Notes under the pieces: model-generated | Databases searched by the model: none | What the model saw: only the letters and a program-made list of their open reading frames with translations | Told to the model about the DNA's origin: nothing | Shown: positions 28,799-37,539 of the stretch, one piece after another | Position numbering within the stretch: position 1 is the first letter of the stretch | How the letters are laid out: the number at the start of each line of letters is the position of its first letter | Made by a program: the position numbers and the translations under genes | Assembly (NCBI RefSeq): GCF_004795055.1 | Contig: NZ_SSBJ01000001.1 | Location: forward strand, 337,429-401,428 | Source of the DNA: Streptomyces sp. A1136 | GTDB lineage: Bacteria; Actinomycetota; Actinomycetes; Streptomycetales; Streptomycetaceae | Length of the DNA stretch: 64,000 nucleotides | Direction: 5' to 3'

Positions 28799-29653
28799 GT
28801 GAGCGAATACCCCGACCGCCGACTGCCTTCCGCGCGCACCGGGCCGACCGTCCCGTACGCCTCCTACCTGCGAGTCTACGAGCCGTTGGCCGCCTTCCCC
28901 GTGGCCGAACGCGCGCACTGGGCGGGGTACGCCCGGCGCGGGCAAGCCCTCACGGCCCAGGACGAACTGCACAGGTCGCTGGTGGACTTGGTCCGGGTGC
29001 CCGTCGTCGGGGTGCCGGCGCAGGAGAGCGGGGACGCCTTCACGGCGGAGCTGGACGGGGCGTTGCTGGTGTGCCCCTGGCGGACCCGGCTGCGCGGCTG
29101 GCTGGCGCTGCGGGAACTGGAGGCCGATTTCCCGCGCCCGGTGCTGGACGCGGCCCTGCCCCCGTCGGCCCGGCGCTCGGCGACCGCGGCGTACGAGGCC
29201 TGGCGCGAGCGGAACCCGGAGGGGCGCCCCTGGATCCGGACGGCGGTCTGGCAGGTCCCGCTGCGCTGGTTCGTGCTGGTGGCGGACGAGGAGCGGGAGT
29301 ACCTGCCGGGCGAGCGGCTGCGTTACCGGACGCCGATGGTGCAGGCGCGGCGGCGCCTGGCGCGCGGGTTGCGGACGCTGCGGTCCGCCGAGGGGTACGG
29401 GTCGCTCGCGGAGGGGTTGGTGGAGGTCGGCAGTTGGCTGGAGGAGTTCCACCCGCGCTCGATGGTGGAGCTGGACTACGGCGGGCTGCCGCACGCGTTG
29501 TCGGAGGCCGGCCTGGCCGGTGACCACTCGGCCCGCGACATGGCGACGGGCCTCGCGGCGCTGCGGGCGGGGGACACGGAGGGCGCGGCCGAGGGGTTCG
29601 CGGATCTGGCCGAGCGCTGGAGGGCGGTGCGCGAGCGGCTCTTCGCCAACTAG
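28799..29653 (+). CDS. Conserved hypothetical protein
   Basis: The 284-residue product has no motif I recognise. The N-terminus VPYASYLRVYEPLAAFPVAERAHW, a central RPWIRTAVWQVPLRWFVLVADEEREY and a C-terminal HPRSMVELDYGGLPHALSEAG suggest a soluble alpha/beta protein conserved in Streptomyces. It has no signal peptide or membrane helix. It lies between vdh and bldC, a position that is constant in related genomes as far as I recall. The GTG start has a GAG-rich stretch just upstream (GGGGGAGTACGAGAGC). Confidence 0.65.
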   Translation: MSEYPDRRLPSARTGPTVPYASYLRVYEPLAAFPVAERAHWAGYARRGQALTAQDELHRSLVDLVRVPVVGVPAQESGDAFTAELDGALLVCPWRTRLRGWLALRELEADFPRPVLDAALPPSARRSATAAYEAWRERNPEGRPWIRTAVWQVPLRWFVLVADEEREYLPGERLRYRTPMVQARRRLARGLRTLRSAEGYGSLAEGLVEVGSWLEEFHPRSMVELDYGGLPHALSEAGLAGDHSARDMATGLAALRAGDTEGAAEGFADLAERWRAVRERLFAN

Positions 29654-30076
29654 GACCCGACCGGCGGGTCGCCGGCGCCGCAGGACCGGCCGCGCGCGGG
29701 AACGTGGCTCGTGCCCGTTTCCGGGGGGCCGGCGAAGGGCCCCACAGGGCGTCCGGCCCGATCCCGGGGGCGGCATCTGCCGAACCGGCCCGGATTGTCC
29801 CTAGCGGAGGCCGCCGGGTCACCCGTATCGTCCGATCGGCCGTAAAACGCAGATCAGAGGCTTGATCGCGGCATTTGGGTCTTTGTTCCAGGACCTACGT
29901 CCCGATCCGGGCCATTGACTCAAGCGTGACGGACCGCACTAACCACACCCTTGCGCCCTTCCCCTACCCTCGTGCCAAAATAGGACAAGGAGTCCGGGGA
30001 GGGTTCCTTCCACCCAACTTTGGGCGGAATGCTCGGTATTGCACTCTACGGGGGGTCTGACGACTCCTGATCGCTC

Positions 30077-30093
30077 TGTGACTGATCGTCACA
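30077..30093. promoter_or_regulatory. Interrupted palindrome TGTGAC-N5-GTCACA
   Basis: The two 6-base arms are exact inverse complements around TGATC. It lies about 140 bases upstream of the TATAAC element. It resembles a Crp-type site (TGTGA...TCACA), but the spacing is one base too long for the classic consensus. The binding factor is unknown. Confidence 0.4.
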
Positions 30094-30296
30094 GTGGGGT
30101 GACTGTCCGTTATGGGACGGTCCATCGGCTTCCGCCGCTGATGAACACCTCGGAGGGCAATTCCATCGGTTTGGCCGTCAAGGCTGGACAGATGGTGTAG
30201 TTGTAGTGCCGAGGACAAGCCGTTCGTCCTATAACCGACTCGGCCTGCGTATGTCCATTTCGGGCAACGTGGGCCAAGGTGCAGAATTTAGAGGAA

Positions 30297-30318
30297 AGAA
30301 CCGAGATGGTTCGGTTCT
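30297..30318 (+). promoter_or_regulatory. Hairpin in the bldC 5' leader
   Basis: AGAACCGA and TCGGTTCT form a perfect 8-bp stem around GATGGT. The stem ends 3 bases before the GAGGAGG ribosome-binding site (30322-30328), so folding or protein binding there could affect bldC translation. Confidence 0.45.
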
Positions 30319-30334
30319 CCCGAGGAGGCCGCTC

Positions 30335-30541
30335 ATGACCGCTCGCACCCCTGATGCCGAGCCGCTGCTGACCCCGGCTGAGGTTGCCACGATGTTCCGC
30401 GTGGACCCGAAGACGGTCACCCGCTGGGCCAAGGCTGGCAAGCTCACGTCCATCCGCACCCTGGGTGGACACCGCCGTTATCGCGAGGCTGAGGTCCGCG
30501 CACTGCTCGCGGGAATTCCGCAGCAGCGCAGCGAGGCCTGA
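30335..30541 (+). CDS. bldC: Developmental regulator BldC
   Basis: The 68-residue product is the stand-alone MerR-like winged helix protein BldC (LLTPAEVATMFRVDPKTVTRWAKAGKLTSIRTLGGHRRYREAEVRALL). It lacks the coiled-coil dimerisation helix of MerR proteins. BldC controls entry into aerial development and antibiotic production in Streptomyces and binds tandem direct repeats cooperatively (known for the family). The start is set by GAGGAGG 7 bases upstream and by the known length. A strong terminator lies about 140 bases downstream. Confidence 0.97.
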   Translation: MTARTPDAEPLLTPAEVATMFRVDPKTVTRWAKAGKLTSIRTLGGHRRYREAEVRALLAGIPQQRSEA

Positions 30542-31128
30542 GGCTCGCGGCACCACCCCATTTTTTTTGGGGACACTCCCGGCTGACGGCCGGGGGAGGG
30601 CGTGAACCGGATCCCCCAATCCGAGGAAACCCACAAGGCTTCAAACGGCGGGACCTGCCCCAACAGGTTCTCGTTGTTCGATCGCGCTGGACTCCGCCGG
30701 GTCCAGCGCGATCTTTTTTATGCCCGGAAGGGGATTCGAATCGCCGGCGCCCCGGGGTCGTGCCGAGCGGGTGCCATTGCACATATTAAATTGAGTCGGC
30801 ATATGGGTGCGATAAATGTGGGACTCGCGAAAACTCGTATGGTGACACCCGTCACATCTGATGACTCTGGTGCATCCGGCAATGCGCCCGCAAGGGGACG
30901 TGTCGCACCCGCGGTTCACGCGAAGGAGGGATTCGGGAGCGCGCCCGGGTCTTTCCGCCCCCGCTACGCCGCACGCGCCCCAGGAGGACCTGTACGGCCC
31001 CGTGGGCGCCCGAGACTCACGGTCGGCCCCCGGGAGCGCCCACGCGGCCGCCGAGGGCGACTCGCGCCGGGACGACCGGACAGGGCACGGGCGCGGCGCA
31101 CGGCACGCGGCACGCATCCGACAACGCG
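30542..31128. other. Gene-poor stretch downstream of bldC
   Basis: No convincing gene is present. It contains a small CCCCA-T7-TGGGG hairpin (30556-30572), the bldC terminator (30680-30719), a tRNA-3'-end-like element (30722-30752), and an AT-rich pocket at about 30778-30850 with ACATATTAAATTG. A possible short frame begins with ATG at about 30840 but has no recognisable homology. The remainder is GC-rich noncoding sequence leading to the tRNA-Asp terminator. Confidence 0.5.
30680..30719 (+). terminator. Rho-independent terminator of bldC
   Basis: GATCGCGCTGGAC and GTCCAGCGCGATC form a perfect 13-bp stem with loop TCCGCCGG, followed by six T residues. This is a textbook intrinsic terminator, rare in form for this GC-rich region. 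Confidence 0.93.
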
Positions 31129-31164
31129 TCAGGGCCCGCATCCCTGGGGGATGCGGGCCCTGAC
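31129..31164 (-). terminator. Terminator after tRNA-Asp copy 1
   Basis: GTCAGGGCCCGCATCC and GGATGCGGGCCCTGAC form a 16-bp stem with a 4-base loop, 8 bases beyond the 3' end of the minus-strand tRNA-Asp. Confidence 0.85.
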
Positions 31165-31171
31165 GTTTCTG

Positions 31172-31245
31172 CGAACCTGACGGGACTTGAACCCGCGACC
31201 TCCACCTTGACAGGGTGGCGAGCTAACCAACTGCTCCACAGGTCC
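31172..31245 (-). tRNA. tRNA-Asp (anticodon GUC), copy 1
   Basis: The 74-nt cloverleaf has acceptor GGACCTG/CAGGTTC (with a G-U pair at 2-71), anticodon loop CTGTCAA in a CCACC/GGTGG stem, and T-arm GCGGGTTCAAGTCCCGT. The discriminator is G. It lies between hrpA and bldC. Confidence 0.95.
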
Positions 31246-31315
31246 TCGATGCGACCACCCGTCGGGCGGCTGCGAATCAGACTGTACAGCAGCTCAGGGG
31301 GTGCAGTCGAACCGA

Positions 31316-34300
31316 TCACGGGGCCGCGGCGTCCACCGCCTTCACGATCCGCTTGTCGGAGATCGGGTACGCCGTGCCGAGCGCGTGCGCGAAGTAGCTG
31401 ACGCGCAGTTCCTCGATCATCCAGCGGATCTCGGTGACCGCCTCGGGCACCGGGCGGCCCTTCGGCAACTGCTCCAGCAGCCACAGGTACTCGTCCCGCA
31501 TCTCGTGGACCTTCTCCATGCGGGTCGTGTCCCGCTGGACCCCCGTGGGCATCTGCTGGAGCCGCCGGTCGATCGCCATCAGGTACCGCATCAGGTCGGG
31601 CAGCCGCCGCAGCCCCGTCAGCGTCACGAAGCCGGCCGGCATCAACTCGGCCAGTTGCGCCTTCACGTCCTGGACGTTCGCCATCAGAGCCAGGCTGTTG
31701 GTCGACTTCACCCGCCGCTCGCAGGCCTGCCAGGCGGCCAGGATCTGCTGCACCTGCCCGACGGTCCGTACGGTCGTGTCCACCAGATCGGCCCGTACCG
31801 CGTCGAACAGCTTCCGGAAGCCGGCCTCGTCCCATGCCGGGCCCCCGTGGTCGGCGATCAGCTTGTCCGTCGCGGCCGTCGCGCAGTCGTCGAACAGTGC
31901 CTGGATGGAACCGTGCGGGTTGCGCGACAGGGCCAGCTTCTGCTGGTTGGTCAGCTTGTCCGAGGCGAACTTCGCCGGATTGACCGGGATGCCCAGGAGG
32001 ATCAACTTCCGCGTGCCGAGCCACATCGCGCGCTGCTGCTCGGCCTCGGTGTCGAAGAGCCGTACGGACACGCTCTCGCCGGCGTCCACCAGCGCCGGAT
32101 ACGCCTTCACCGGCTGACCGGCGCGCCGGGTCTCGAAGACCTTGCTGAGCGTGCCGATCGTCCAGTCCGTCAGACCGGTCCGCTCCACCGACTCCCCGCC
32201 CGCCCGCTCGGCGGTGGCCGCGGCGGCCTGGGACAGGGCCTGGCGGGCCTTCGGCCGCAACTGGAGGCGCAGCGCCTCCAGGTCCTTGGCCTCGGCCAGC
32301 TTCTTGCGCCGCTCGTCGACGATCCGGAAGGTGATCTTCAGGTGGTCCGGGACCCGACCCAGGTCGAAGTCCTCGGCCGAGACCGGCACCCCGACCATCC
32401 GGTGCAGCTCGCGCGCCAGTGTCACGTGCAGCGGCTCCTGGAGGGGCCGCGCCGTCGCCAGGAAACGGGCCGCGAAGTTCGGCGCGGGCACGTAGTGGCG
32501 GCGGATCGGCTTGGGCAGCGAGCGGATCAACTCGGTGACGACCTCTTCGCGCAGGCCCGGGATCTGCCAGTCGAAGCCCTCGTCGGTGACCTGGTTCAGC
32601 ACCTGGAGCGGGATGTGCACGGTCACGCCGTCCGCGTCCGCGCCCGGTTCGAACTGGTAGGTCACCCGGAACTTCAGCGGCCCCTGCCGCCAGGTGTCCG
32701 GGTAGTCGGCCTTGGTGACCCCGGCCGCCTTCTCGGTCAGCAGCATCTCGCGCTCGAAGTCGAGGAGTTCGGGCTCCTCGCGCTTCTTGTGCTTCCACCA
32801 GGAGTCGAAGTGCGCCCCGGAGACCACGTGGTCGGGGATGCGCTGGTCGTAGAAGTCGAACAGGGTCTCGTCGTCCACGACGATGTCCCGGCGCCGGGCC
32901 CGGTTCTCCAGCTCCTCCACCTCGGTGAGGAGCTTGCGGTTGTCGGCGTAGAACTTGTGGTGGGTCCGCCAGTCGCCCTCGACCAGCGCGTTGCGGATGA
33001 ACAGCTCCCGCGAGACCTCGGGATCGATCCGGCCGTAGTTGATCTTGCGCTGGGCGACGATCGGCACGCCGTACAGCGTGACCTTCTCGTACGCCATCAC
33101 GGCGGCCTGGTCCTTCTCCCAGTGCGGCTCGCTGTACGTGCGCTTGATCAGGTGCTGGGCGAGCGGCTCCACCCACTCCGGCTCCACCTTGGCGTTCACC
33201 CGCGCCCAGAGCCGCGACGTCTCGACCAGCTCCGCCGACATCAGGAACCTCGGCTGTTTCTTGAACAGCGCCGAGCCCGGGAAGACGGCGAACTTGGCAC
33301 CCCGGGCACCGAGGTACTCGTTCTTGTCGGTGTCCTTGAGCCCGATGTGCGAGAGCAGTCCCGCCAGCAGCGAGACGTGGACGTTCTGTTCGGGGGCGTC
33401 GGCGTCGTTGACGTGGATGCCCATCGTCTTGGCGACCGTACGCAGCTGCGAGTAGATGTCCTGCCACTCGCGGATGCGCAGGAAGTTCAGGTACTCCTGC
33501 TTGCACATCCGGCGGAAGGACGACGAGCCGCGCTCCTTCTGCTGCTCGCGGACGTAGCGCCACATGTTCAGGAACGACAGGAAGTCGCTCGTCTCGTCCT
33601 TGAAGCGGGCGTGGTTCTGGTCCGCCTGCGTCTGCTTGTCGGAGGGCCGCTCGCGCGGGTCCTGGATGGACAGGGCCGCCGCGATCACCATGACCTCGCG
33701 GACGCAGTTGTTCTTGTCCGCCTCGACGACCATGCGCGCCAGGCGCGGGTCGACCGGGAGCTGGGAGAGCTGGCGGCCCATCGGCGTGAGCCGCTTGCGG
33801 GCGTCCTTCTCGGACGGGTCCAGCGCGCCGAGTTCCTGGAGGAGCTGCACGCCGTCGCGGATGTTGCGGTGGTCCGGCGGGTCGATGAAGGGGAACTTCT
33901 CGATCTCGCCGAGGCCGGCCGCGGTCATCTGCAGGATGACGGAGGCCAGGTTGGTGCGCAGGATCTCGGCGTCCGTGAACTCCGGGCGGGCCTCGAAATC
34001 GTCCTCGGAGTAGAGCCGGATGCAGATGCCGTCGCTGGTACGGCCGCAGCGGCCCTTGCGCTGGTTGGCGCTGGCCTGCGAGATCCGCTCGATGGGCAGC
34101 CGCTGCACCTTGGTGCGGTGGCTGTAGCGGGAGATCCGCGCGGTGCCCGGGTCGATCACGTACTTGATGCCGGGCACGGTCAGCGAGGTCTCGGCGACGT
34201 TCGTGGCCAGGACGATCCGGCGGCCCGTGTGCTGCTGGAAGACGCGGTGCTGCTCGGCGTGCGAGAGGCGGGCGTAGAGGGGGAGGACCTCGGTGCCGTG

Positions 34301-35269
34301 CCCGGGAGCGGCTCCGCCGCGGGGAAGGAGCCGTTTGTTCAGGGCGTCCGCCGTGTCGCGGATCTCCCGCTCGCCGGAGAGGAACACCAGGATGTCGCCC
34401 GGGCCCTCCGCCTGGAGTTCGTCCACGGCCTCGCAGATCGCGGTGATCTGGTCGCGGTCGGCGTCCTCGTCCTCGGTTCCCCCTTCGAGCAGGGGCCGGT
34501 AGCGCACCTCCACCGGATACGTCCGACCGCTGACCTCGACGATCGGCGCGTCCCCGAAGTGCCGGGAGAACCGCTGCGGATCGATGGTCGCCGAAGTGAT
34601 CACGACCTTGAGGTCGGGGCGCTTCGGCAGCAGCTGGGAGAGGTAGCCCAGCAGGAAGTCGATGTTCAGGGACCGCTCGTGCGCCTCGTCGATGATGATC
34701 GTGTCGTAGGCGCGCAGCTCACGGTCCGTCTGGATCTCGGCGAGCAGGATGCCGTCCGTCATCAGCTTCACGAACGTGGCGTCCTGGTCGACCTGGTCGG
34801 TGAACCGGACCTTCCAGCCGACGGTCTGCCCGATCTCGGACTTCAGCTCCTCGGCGATGCGCTCCGCGACCGTGCGGGCGGCGATCCGGCGGGGCTGGGT
34901 GTGGCCGATCATGCCCCGTACGCCGCGGCCGAGCTCCATGCAGATCTTGGGGATCTGCGTGGTCTTGCCGGAGCCGGTCTCGCCGGCGACGATCACGACC
35001 TGGTGGTCGCGTATCGCCTCGGCGATCTCGTCCTTCTTCTGGCTGACGGGCAGGTTCTCGGGATACGTGACCATAGGTCTGCGCGAGGCGCGGCCGGCCA
35101 GACGCGCGGCGGCCTTCTCGGCCTCCGCGGCGATCTCGTCGAGCACGGCCTGCTTGGCCTCGGGCTTGCGGATACGGCGGGCGCCTTCGAGGCGGCGGCC
35201 GAGGCGGTGCGCGTCACGGAGGGAGATCTCACCGAGAAGCGTCTGCAGGGCGGCGAAGGAAGTAGACAT
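31316..35269 (-). CDS. hrpA: ATP-dependent RNA helicase HrpA (DEAH box)
   Basis: The 1317-residue product has full HrpA length. Helicase motifs are Walker A GETGSGKTTQIPK near 95, GHTQPRRIAARTVAERIA, DEAH in IIIDEAHERSLNIDFLLGY, SAT in VVITSATIDP, and QRKGRCGR in motif VI. The C-terminal half carries the HrpA-specific DUF3418 domain (for example LRRLPDLMRYLMAIDRRLQQM). HrpA helicases remodel RNA-protein complexes. In E. coli HrpA acts on stalled ribosomes. Streptomyces HrpA is less studied. It is transcribed toward bldC, with tRNA-Asp between. Confidence 0.95.
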   Translation of the reverse strand: MSTSFAALQTLLGEISLRDAHRLGRRLEGARRIRKPEAKQAVLDEIAAEAEKAAARLAGRASRRPMVTYPENLPVSQKKDEIAEAIRDHQVVIVAGETGSGKTTQIPKICMELGRGVRGMIGHTQPRRIAARTVAERIAEELKSEIGQTVGWKVRFTDQVDQDATFVKLMTDGILLAEIQTDRELRAYDTIIIDEAHERSLNIDFLLGYLSQLLPKRPDLKVVITSATIDPQRFSRHFGDAPIVEVSGRTYPVEVRYRPLLEGGTEDEDADRDQITAICEAVDELQAEGPGDILVFLSGEREIRDTADALNKRLLPRGGAAPGHGTEVLPLYARLSHAEQHRVFQQHTGRRIVLATNVAETSLTVPGIKYVIDPGTARISRYSHRTKVQRLPIERISQASANQRKGRCGRTSDGICIRLYSEDDFEARPEFTDAEILRTNLASVILQMTAAGLGEIEKFPFIDPPDHRNIRDGVQLLQELGALDPSEKDARKRLTPMGRQLSQLPVDPRLARMVVEADKNNCVREVMVIAAALSIQDPRERPSDKQTQADQNHARFKDETSDFLSFLNMWRYVREQQKERGSSSFRRMCKQEYLNFLRIREWQDIYSQLRTVAKTMGIHVNDADAPEQNVHVSLLAGLLSHIGLKDTDKNEYLGARGAKFAVFPGSALFKKQPRFLMSAELVETSRLWARVNAKVEPEWVEPLAQHLIKRTYSEPHWEKDQAAVMAYEKVTLYGVPIVAQRKINYGRIDPEVSRELFIRNALVEGDWRTHHKFYADNRKLLTEVEELENRARRRDIVVDDETLFDFYDQRIPDHVVSGAHFDSWWKHKKREEPELLDFEREMLLTEKAAGVTKADYPDTWRQGPLKFRVTYQFEPGADADGVTVHIPLQVLNQVTDEGFDWQIPGLREEVVTELIRSLPKPIRRHYVPAPNFAARFLATARPLQEPLHVTLARELHRMVGVPVSAEDFDLGRVPDHLKITFRIVDERRKKLAEAKDLEALRLQLRPKARQALSQAAAATAERAGGESVERTGLTDWTIGTLSKVFETRRAGQPVKAYPALVDAGESVSVRLFDTEAEQQRAMWLGTRKLILLGIPVNPAKFASDKLTNQQKLALSRNPHGSIQALFDDCATAATDKLIADHGGPAWDEAGFRKLFDAVRADLVDTTVRTVGQVQQILAAWQACERRVKSTNSLALMANVQDVKAQLAELMPAGFVTLTGLRRLPDLMRYLMAIDRRLQQMPTGVQRDTTRMEKVHEMRDEYLWLLEQLPKGRPVPEAVTEIRWMIEELRVSYFAHALGTAYPISDKRIVKAVDAAAP

Positions 35270-35387
35270 ACCTGATCGAGGATCTCACCCGGGAGCGTCG
35301 GGTGGCGAACGCATTTGTCGCACCTACCCGTACCATTTCGGGACGAGATCACCTTAAACCGCCCGTCCTGTGAGTGAGAGGCCCGCC

Positions 35388-35756
35388 ATGTCCCGCGCCC
35401 GTGGAGTGTGGTGGCTGCTGCTCGGCGCCGTCCTCGCGGTGCTGTCGGCGGGCCCGGTCCAGGCGGCGCCCGCGGCACCGGGGGCTCCCGGTGTGGCCGG
35501 CGTGGCCTCCGCGGCGGCCGAGGCCACCGCGGTGGCGTACGAGGGGCAGGGCCCGGCCTGCTCGCCCGGCTCCGGCAACCACGGTCAGGCCCCGGCGGTG
35601 CCGCCGCGCGACGGACGCGACCACGCCTGCGTCCCGGCCGGGCGGCTCCCCGCCGAGCCGGACCCGGGCGGCCGGACCGCGCCGGCGGGGGTGCGCGTAC
35701 GCGGGCCGGACCGCCCGGCACCGGGACCACTGGAGCTGTCCGTGATGCGGGTGTAG
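35388..35756 (+). CDS. Small secreted protein with two cysteines
   Basis: The 122-residue product has a clear signal peptide (GVWWLLLGAVLAVLSAGPVQA, cleavage about residue 24) and a low-complexity mature part rich in Pro, Gly and Ala. Only two cysteines remain after cleavage (GQGPACSPGS and RDHACVPAG). The next two genes encode a DsbA-like oxidoreductase and a CcdA-like transporter, so it could be a thiol-redox client. That is inference. The ATG at 35388 is chosen because GAGAGG precedes it; a GTG 18 bases earlier is possible. Confidence 0.6.
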   Translation: MSRARGVWWLLLGAVLAVLSAGPVQAAPAAPGAPGVAGVASAAAEATAVAYEGQGPACSPGSGNHGQAPAVPPRDGRDHACVPAGRLPAEPDPGGRTAPAGVRVRGPDRPAPGPLELSVMRV

Positions 35757-35814
35757 CGGACCGGCCTTCCCGCCGGTCCCTCACCCTCCCGCATCACCGC
35801 TCTGGAGCACCCGT

Positions 35815-36546
35815 ATGCCTTCCGCCCCCTCCCGCAAGCCCCTGCTGTACTCCGCCGGGGCCGCCCTCGCCGCGATCACCCTCGGGGTGGTGTCCTGGCA
35901 GGCCGCCGAGTCCCGGGACCGGCCCGTCGCCCCCTCCTCTTCCTCCTCGGCGGCTTCCGCACCCGAGGCCGCCGAAGCCCCGGACCCGCTCGCGGCCCTC
36001 GCCCGCCGCGACCCCGACGACAAGACCGCAGTCGGACGCGCCGACGCGCCCGTGGTGCTGATCGAGTACTCCGACTTCAAGTGCGGCTACTGCGGCAAGT
36101 TCGCCCGCGACACCGAACCCGCGCTGATCCGCGAGTACGTGGCGGACGGCACCCTGCGCATCGAGTGGCGGGGCTTCCCGATCTTCGGAGCCGAGTCCGA
36201 GGCCGCCGCGAAGGCGGCCTGGGCCGCCGGCCGCCAGGACCGGTTCGCACCGTTCCACGCGGCCGCCTACGCCGACGGGGCCAAGGAGAAGGGCTTCGGC
36301 GAGGAACGCCTGGTCGAACTGGCGCGACAGGCCGGGGTGCCCGATCTCGACCGCTTCCGCCGGGACATGGCCGGTCCGGGGGTTTCGGCCGCCCTGCGGA
36401 AGGACCAGGAGGAGGGCTACCGCATCGGGGTGACCTCCACCCCGTCCTTCCTGATCAACGGAGAGCCGCTGGCCGGCGCGCAACCGCTCGACGCCTTCGA
36501 AGCCGCGATCGCCCGGGCCAAGACGTCCGCGAAGGCCCCGAAGTGA
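35815..36546 (+). CDS. DsbA-family thiol:disulfide oxidoreductase, membrane-anchored
   Basis: The 243-residue product has an N-terminal membrane anchor or signal (LLYSAGAALAAITLGVVSW). A Ser/Ala/Pro linker follows, then a DsbA-type thioredoxin domain. The active site is C-G-Y-C in EYSDFKCGYCGKFARDTEP and the cis-proline loop is GVTSTPSFLINGEPLAG. It should catalyse disulfide exchange on the outer membrane face. Its stop overlaps the GTG of the CcdA-like gene (GTGA), so the two are coupled. CcdA probably supplies or removes electrons. Confidence 0.9.
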   Translation: MPSAPSRKPLLYSAGAALAAITLGVVSWQAAESRDRPVAPSSSSSAASAPEAAEAPDPLAALARRDPDDKTAVGRADAPVVLIEYSDFKCGYCGKFARDTEPALIREYVADGTLRIEWRGFPIFGAESEAAAKAAWAAGRQDRFAPFHAAAYADGAKEKGFGEERLVELARQAGVPDLDRFRRDMAGPGVSAALRKDQEEGYRIGVTSTPSFLINGEPLAGAQPLDAFEAAIARAKTSAKAPK

Positions 36547-37403
36547 ACGGCATCGGATACCTCGCCGCCCTGCTGGGCGGCCTGCTGGCGCTGCTCAGCC
36601 CGTGCAGCGCGCTGCTGCTGCCCGCCTTCTTCGCGTACTCGATCGATTCCGCCTCCCGGCTGCTCGCCCGGACCGGGATCTTCTACGCGGGCCTCGCGAG
36701 CACCCTCGTACCGCTGGGCGCGGCCGGTTCGTACGCGGGCCGGTTCTTCCACGGCCACCGGGACGCGCTCGTCCTGGTGGGCGGCTGGCTGATCATCGCG
36801 CTCGGTCTCGCCCAGATCCTCGGCCTGGGCTTCGCCTCCAAACGGGCCGCGGAACTCTCGGGCCGGATCCGTCCGACCACCGCCTTGTCGGTGTACGCGC
36901 TGGGCGCGCTCTACGGGCTGGCCGGATTCTGCGCCGGGCCGATCCTGGGCAGCGTGCTGACGGTGGCGGCGGTCGGCGGCAGCCCGGTCTACGGCGGGCT
37001 GCTGCTGGCGGTGTACGCGCTGGGGATGGCCGTACCGCTGTTCCTGCTGGCGCTGCTGTGGGAGCGCTTCGACCTGGGCGGGCGGCGCCTGCTGCGCGGC
37101 CGGGCCGTCCGGGTCGGCCGGTACGGGTTCCACACCACCTCGCTGCTCTCCGGCCTGTTCTTCGTCACCCTGGGCGCGCTGTTCCTGCTCTACGACGGCG
37201 CGAGCGCCCTGCCCGGGCTGCTGGACGTGGACGACTCGTTCGCCGTGGAGCGGTGGGTGCGGTCGGTGGCGCAGGCCGTACCGGACTGGGCGGTACTGGC
37301 GCTGGTCGCCGTGGGAGCACCCGTCGTGGGCGTGACGCGGTGGCGCCGCAAGACCCGGGAGGCGACCGCTGCGGACACGACCGCTCCCGAGCGGGCCGGC
37401 TAA
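36543..37403 (+). CDS. CcdA/DsbD-like transmembrane thiol electron carrier
   Basis: The 286-residue product has six or more membrane helices. The two conserved cysteines of CcdA are visible in LLALLSPCSALLLPAFFAY and YGLAGFCAGPILGSVL. A final periplasmic-side loop and C-terminal helix end in a basic tail. CcdA moves electrons from cytoplasmic thioredoxin to exported thioredoxin-fold partners, here most likely the DsbA-like protein encoded just upstream. It starts with a GTG overlapping that gene. A terminator hairpin follows at once. Confidence 0.9.
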   Translation: MNGIGYLAALLGGLLALLSPCSALLLPAFFAYSIDSASRLLARTGIFYAGLASTLVPLGAAGSYAGRFFHGHRDALVLVGGWLIIALGLAQILGLGFASKRAAELSGRIRPTTALSVYALGALYGLAGFCAGPILGSVLTVAAVGGSPVYGGLLLAVYALGMAVPLFLLALLWERFDLGGRRLLRGRAVRVGRYGFHTTSLLSGLFFVTLGALFLLYDGASALPGLLDVDDSFAVERWVRSVAQAVPDWAVLALVAVGAPVVGVTRWRRKTREATAADTTAPERAG

Positions 37404-37408
37404 CGCGA

Positions 37409-37437
37409 GAAGGCCCCGTCCGATGGACGGGGCCTTC
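37409..37437. terminator. Terminator between ccdA-like gene and tRNA-Phe
   Basis: GAAGGCCCCGTCC and GGACGGGGCCTTC form a perfect 13-bp stem with a GAT loop. It separates the convergent ends of the redox operon and the tRNA cluster and can serve both. Confidence 0.88.
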
Positions 37438-37443
37438 CTGTGG

Positions 37444-37517
37444 TGGCTGGGGCCGGGGTCGAACCGGCGACCTATCGCTTTTCAGGCGATCGCTCGTACC
37501 AACTGAGCTACCCAGCC
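37444..37517 (-). tRNA. tRNA-Phe (anticodon GAA)
   Basis: The 74-nt cloverleaf has acceptor GGCTGGG/CCCAGCC, anticodon loop CTGAAAA in an ATCGC/GCGAT stem, and T-arm GCCGGTTCGACCCCGGC. It is the last of three tRNAs in one minus-strand cluster (Glu, Asp, Phe). Confidence 0.95.
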
Positions 37518-37539
37518 ACGAGACTGTTTCCAGCCTCAG

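Larger units (their letters stand above)
29654..30334. promoter_or_regulatory. Long upstream region of bldC
   Basis: This 681-base stretch contains no convincing gene. It grows more AT-rich toward bldC. Notable elements are a TTGACT (near 29919) with ACTAAC 17 bases on, a perfect TGTGAC-N5-GTCACA palindrome at 30077-30093, and a TATAAC at 30231-30236 that could be a -10 box giving a roughly 90-base 5' leader. Just before the Shine-Dalgarno sequence there is a perfect 8-bp hairpin. Length and element density suggest complex control of bldC. Confidence 0.5.

Noticed and set aside
30840..31180. Short plus-strand frame starting with ATG downstream of bldC
   Set aside because: The product becomes Arg/Pro-rich, runs into the tRNA-Asp terminator and has no homology I recognise.
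31301..35275. Open frame on the plus strand along the whole of hrpA
   Set aside because: It is a shadow. The minus-strand product is a complete HrpA with all helicase motifs.
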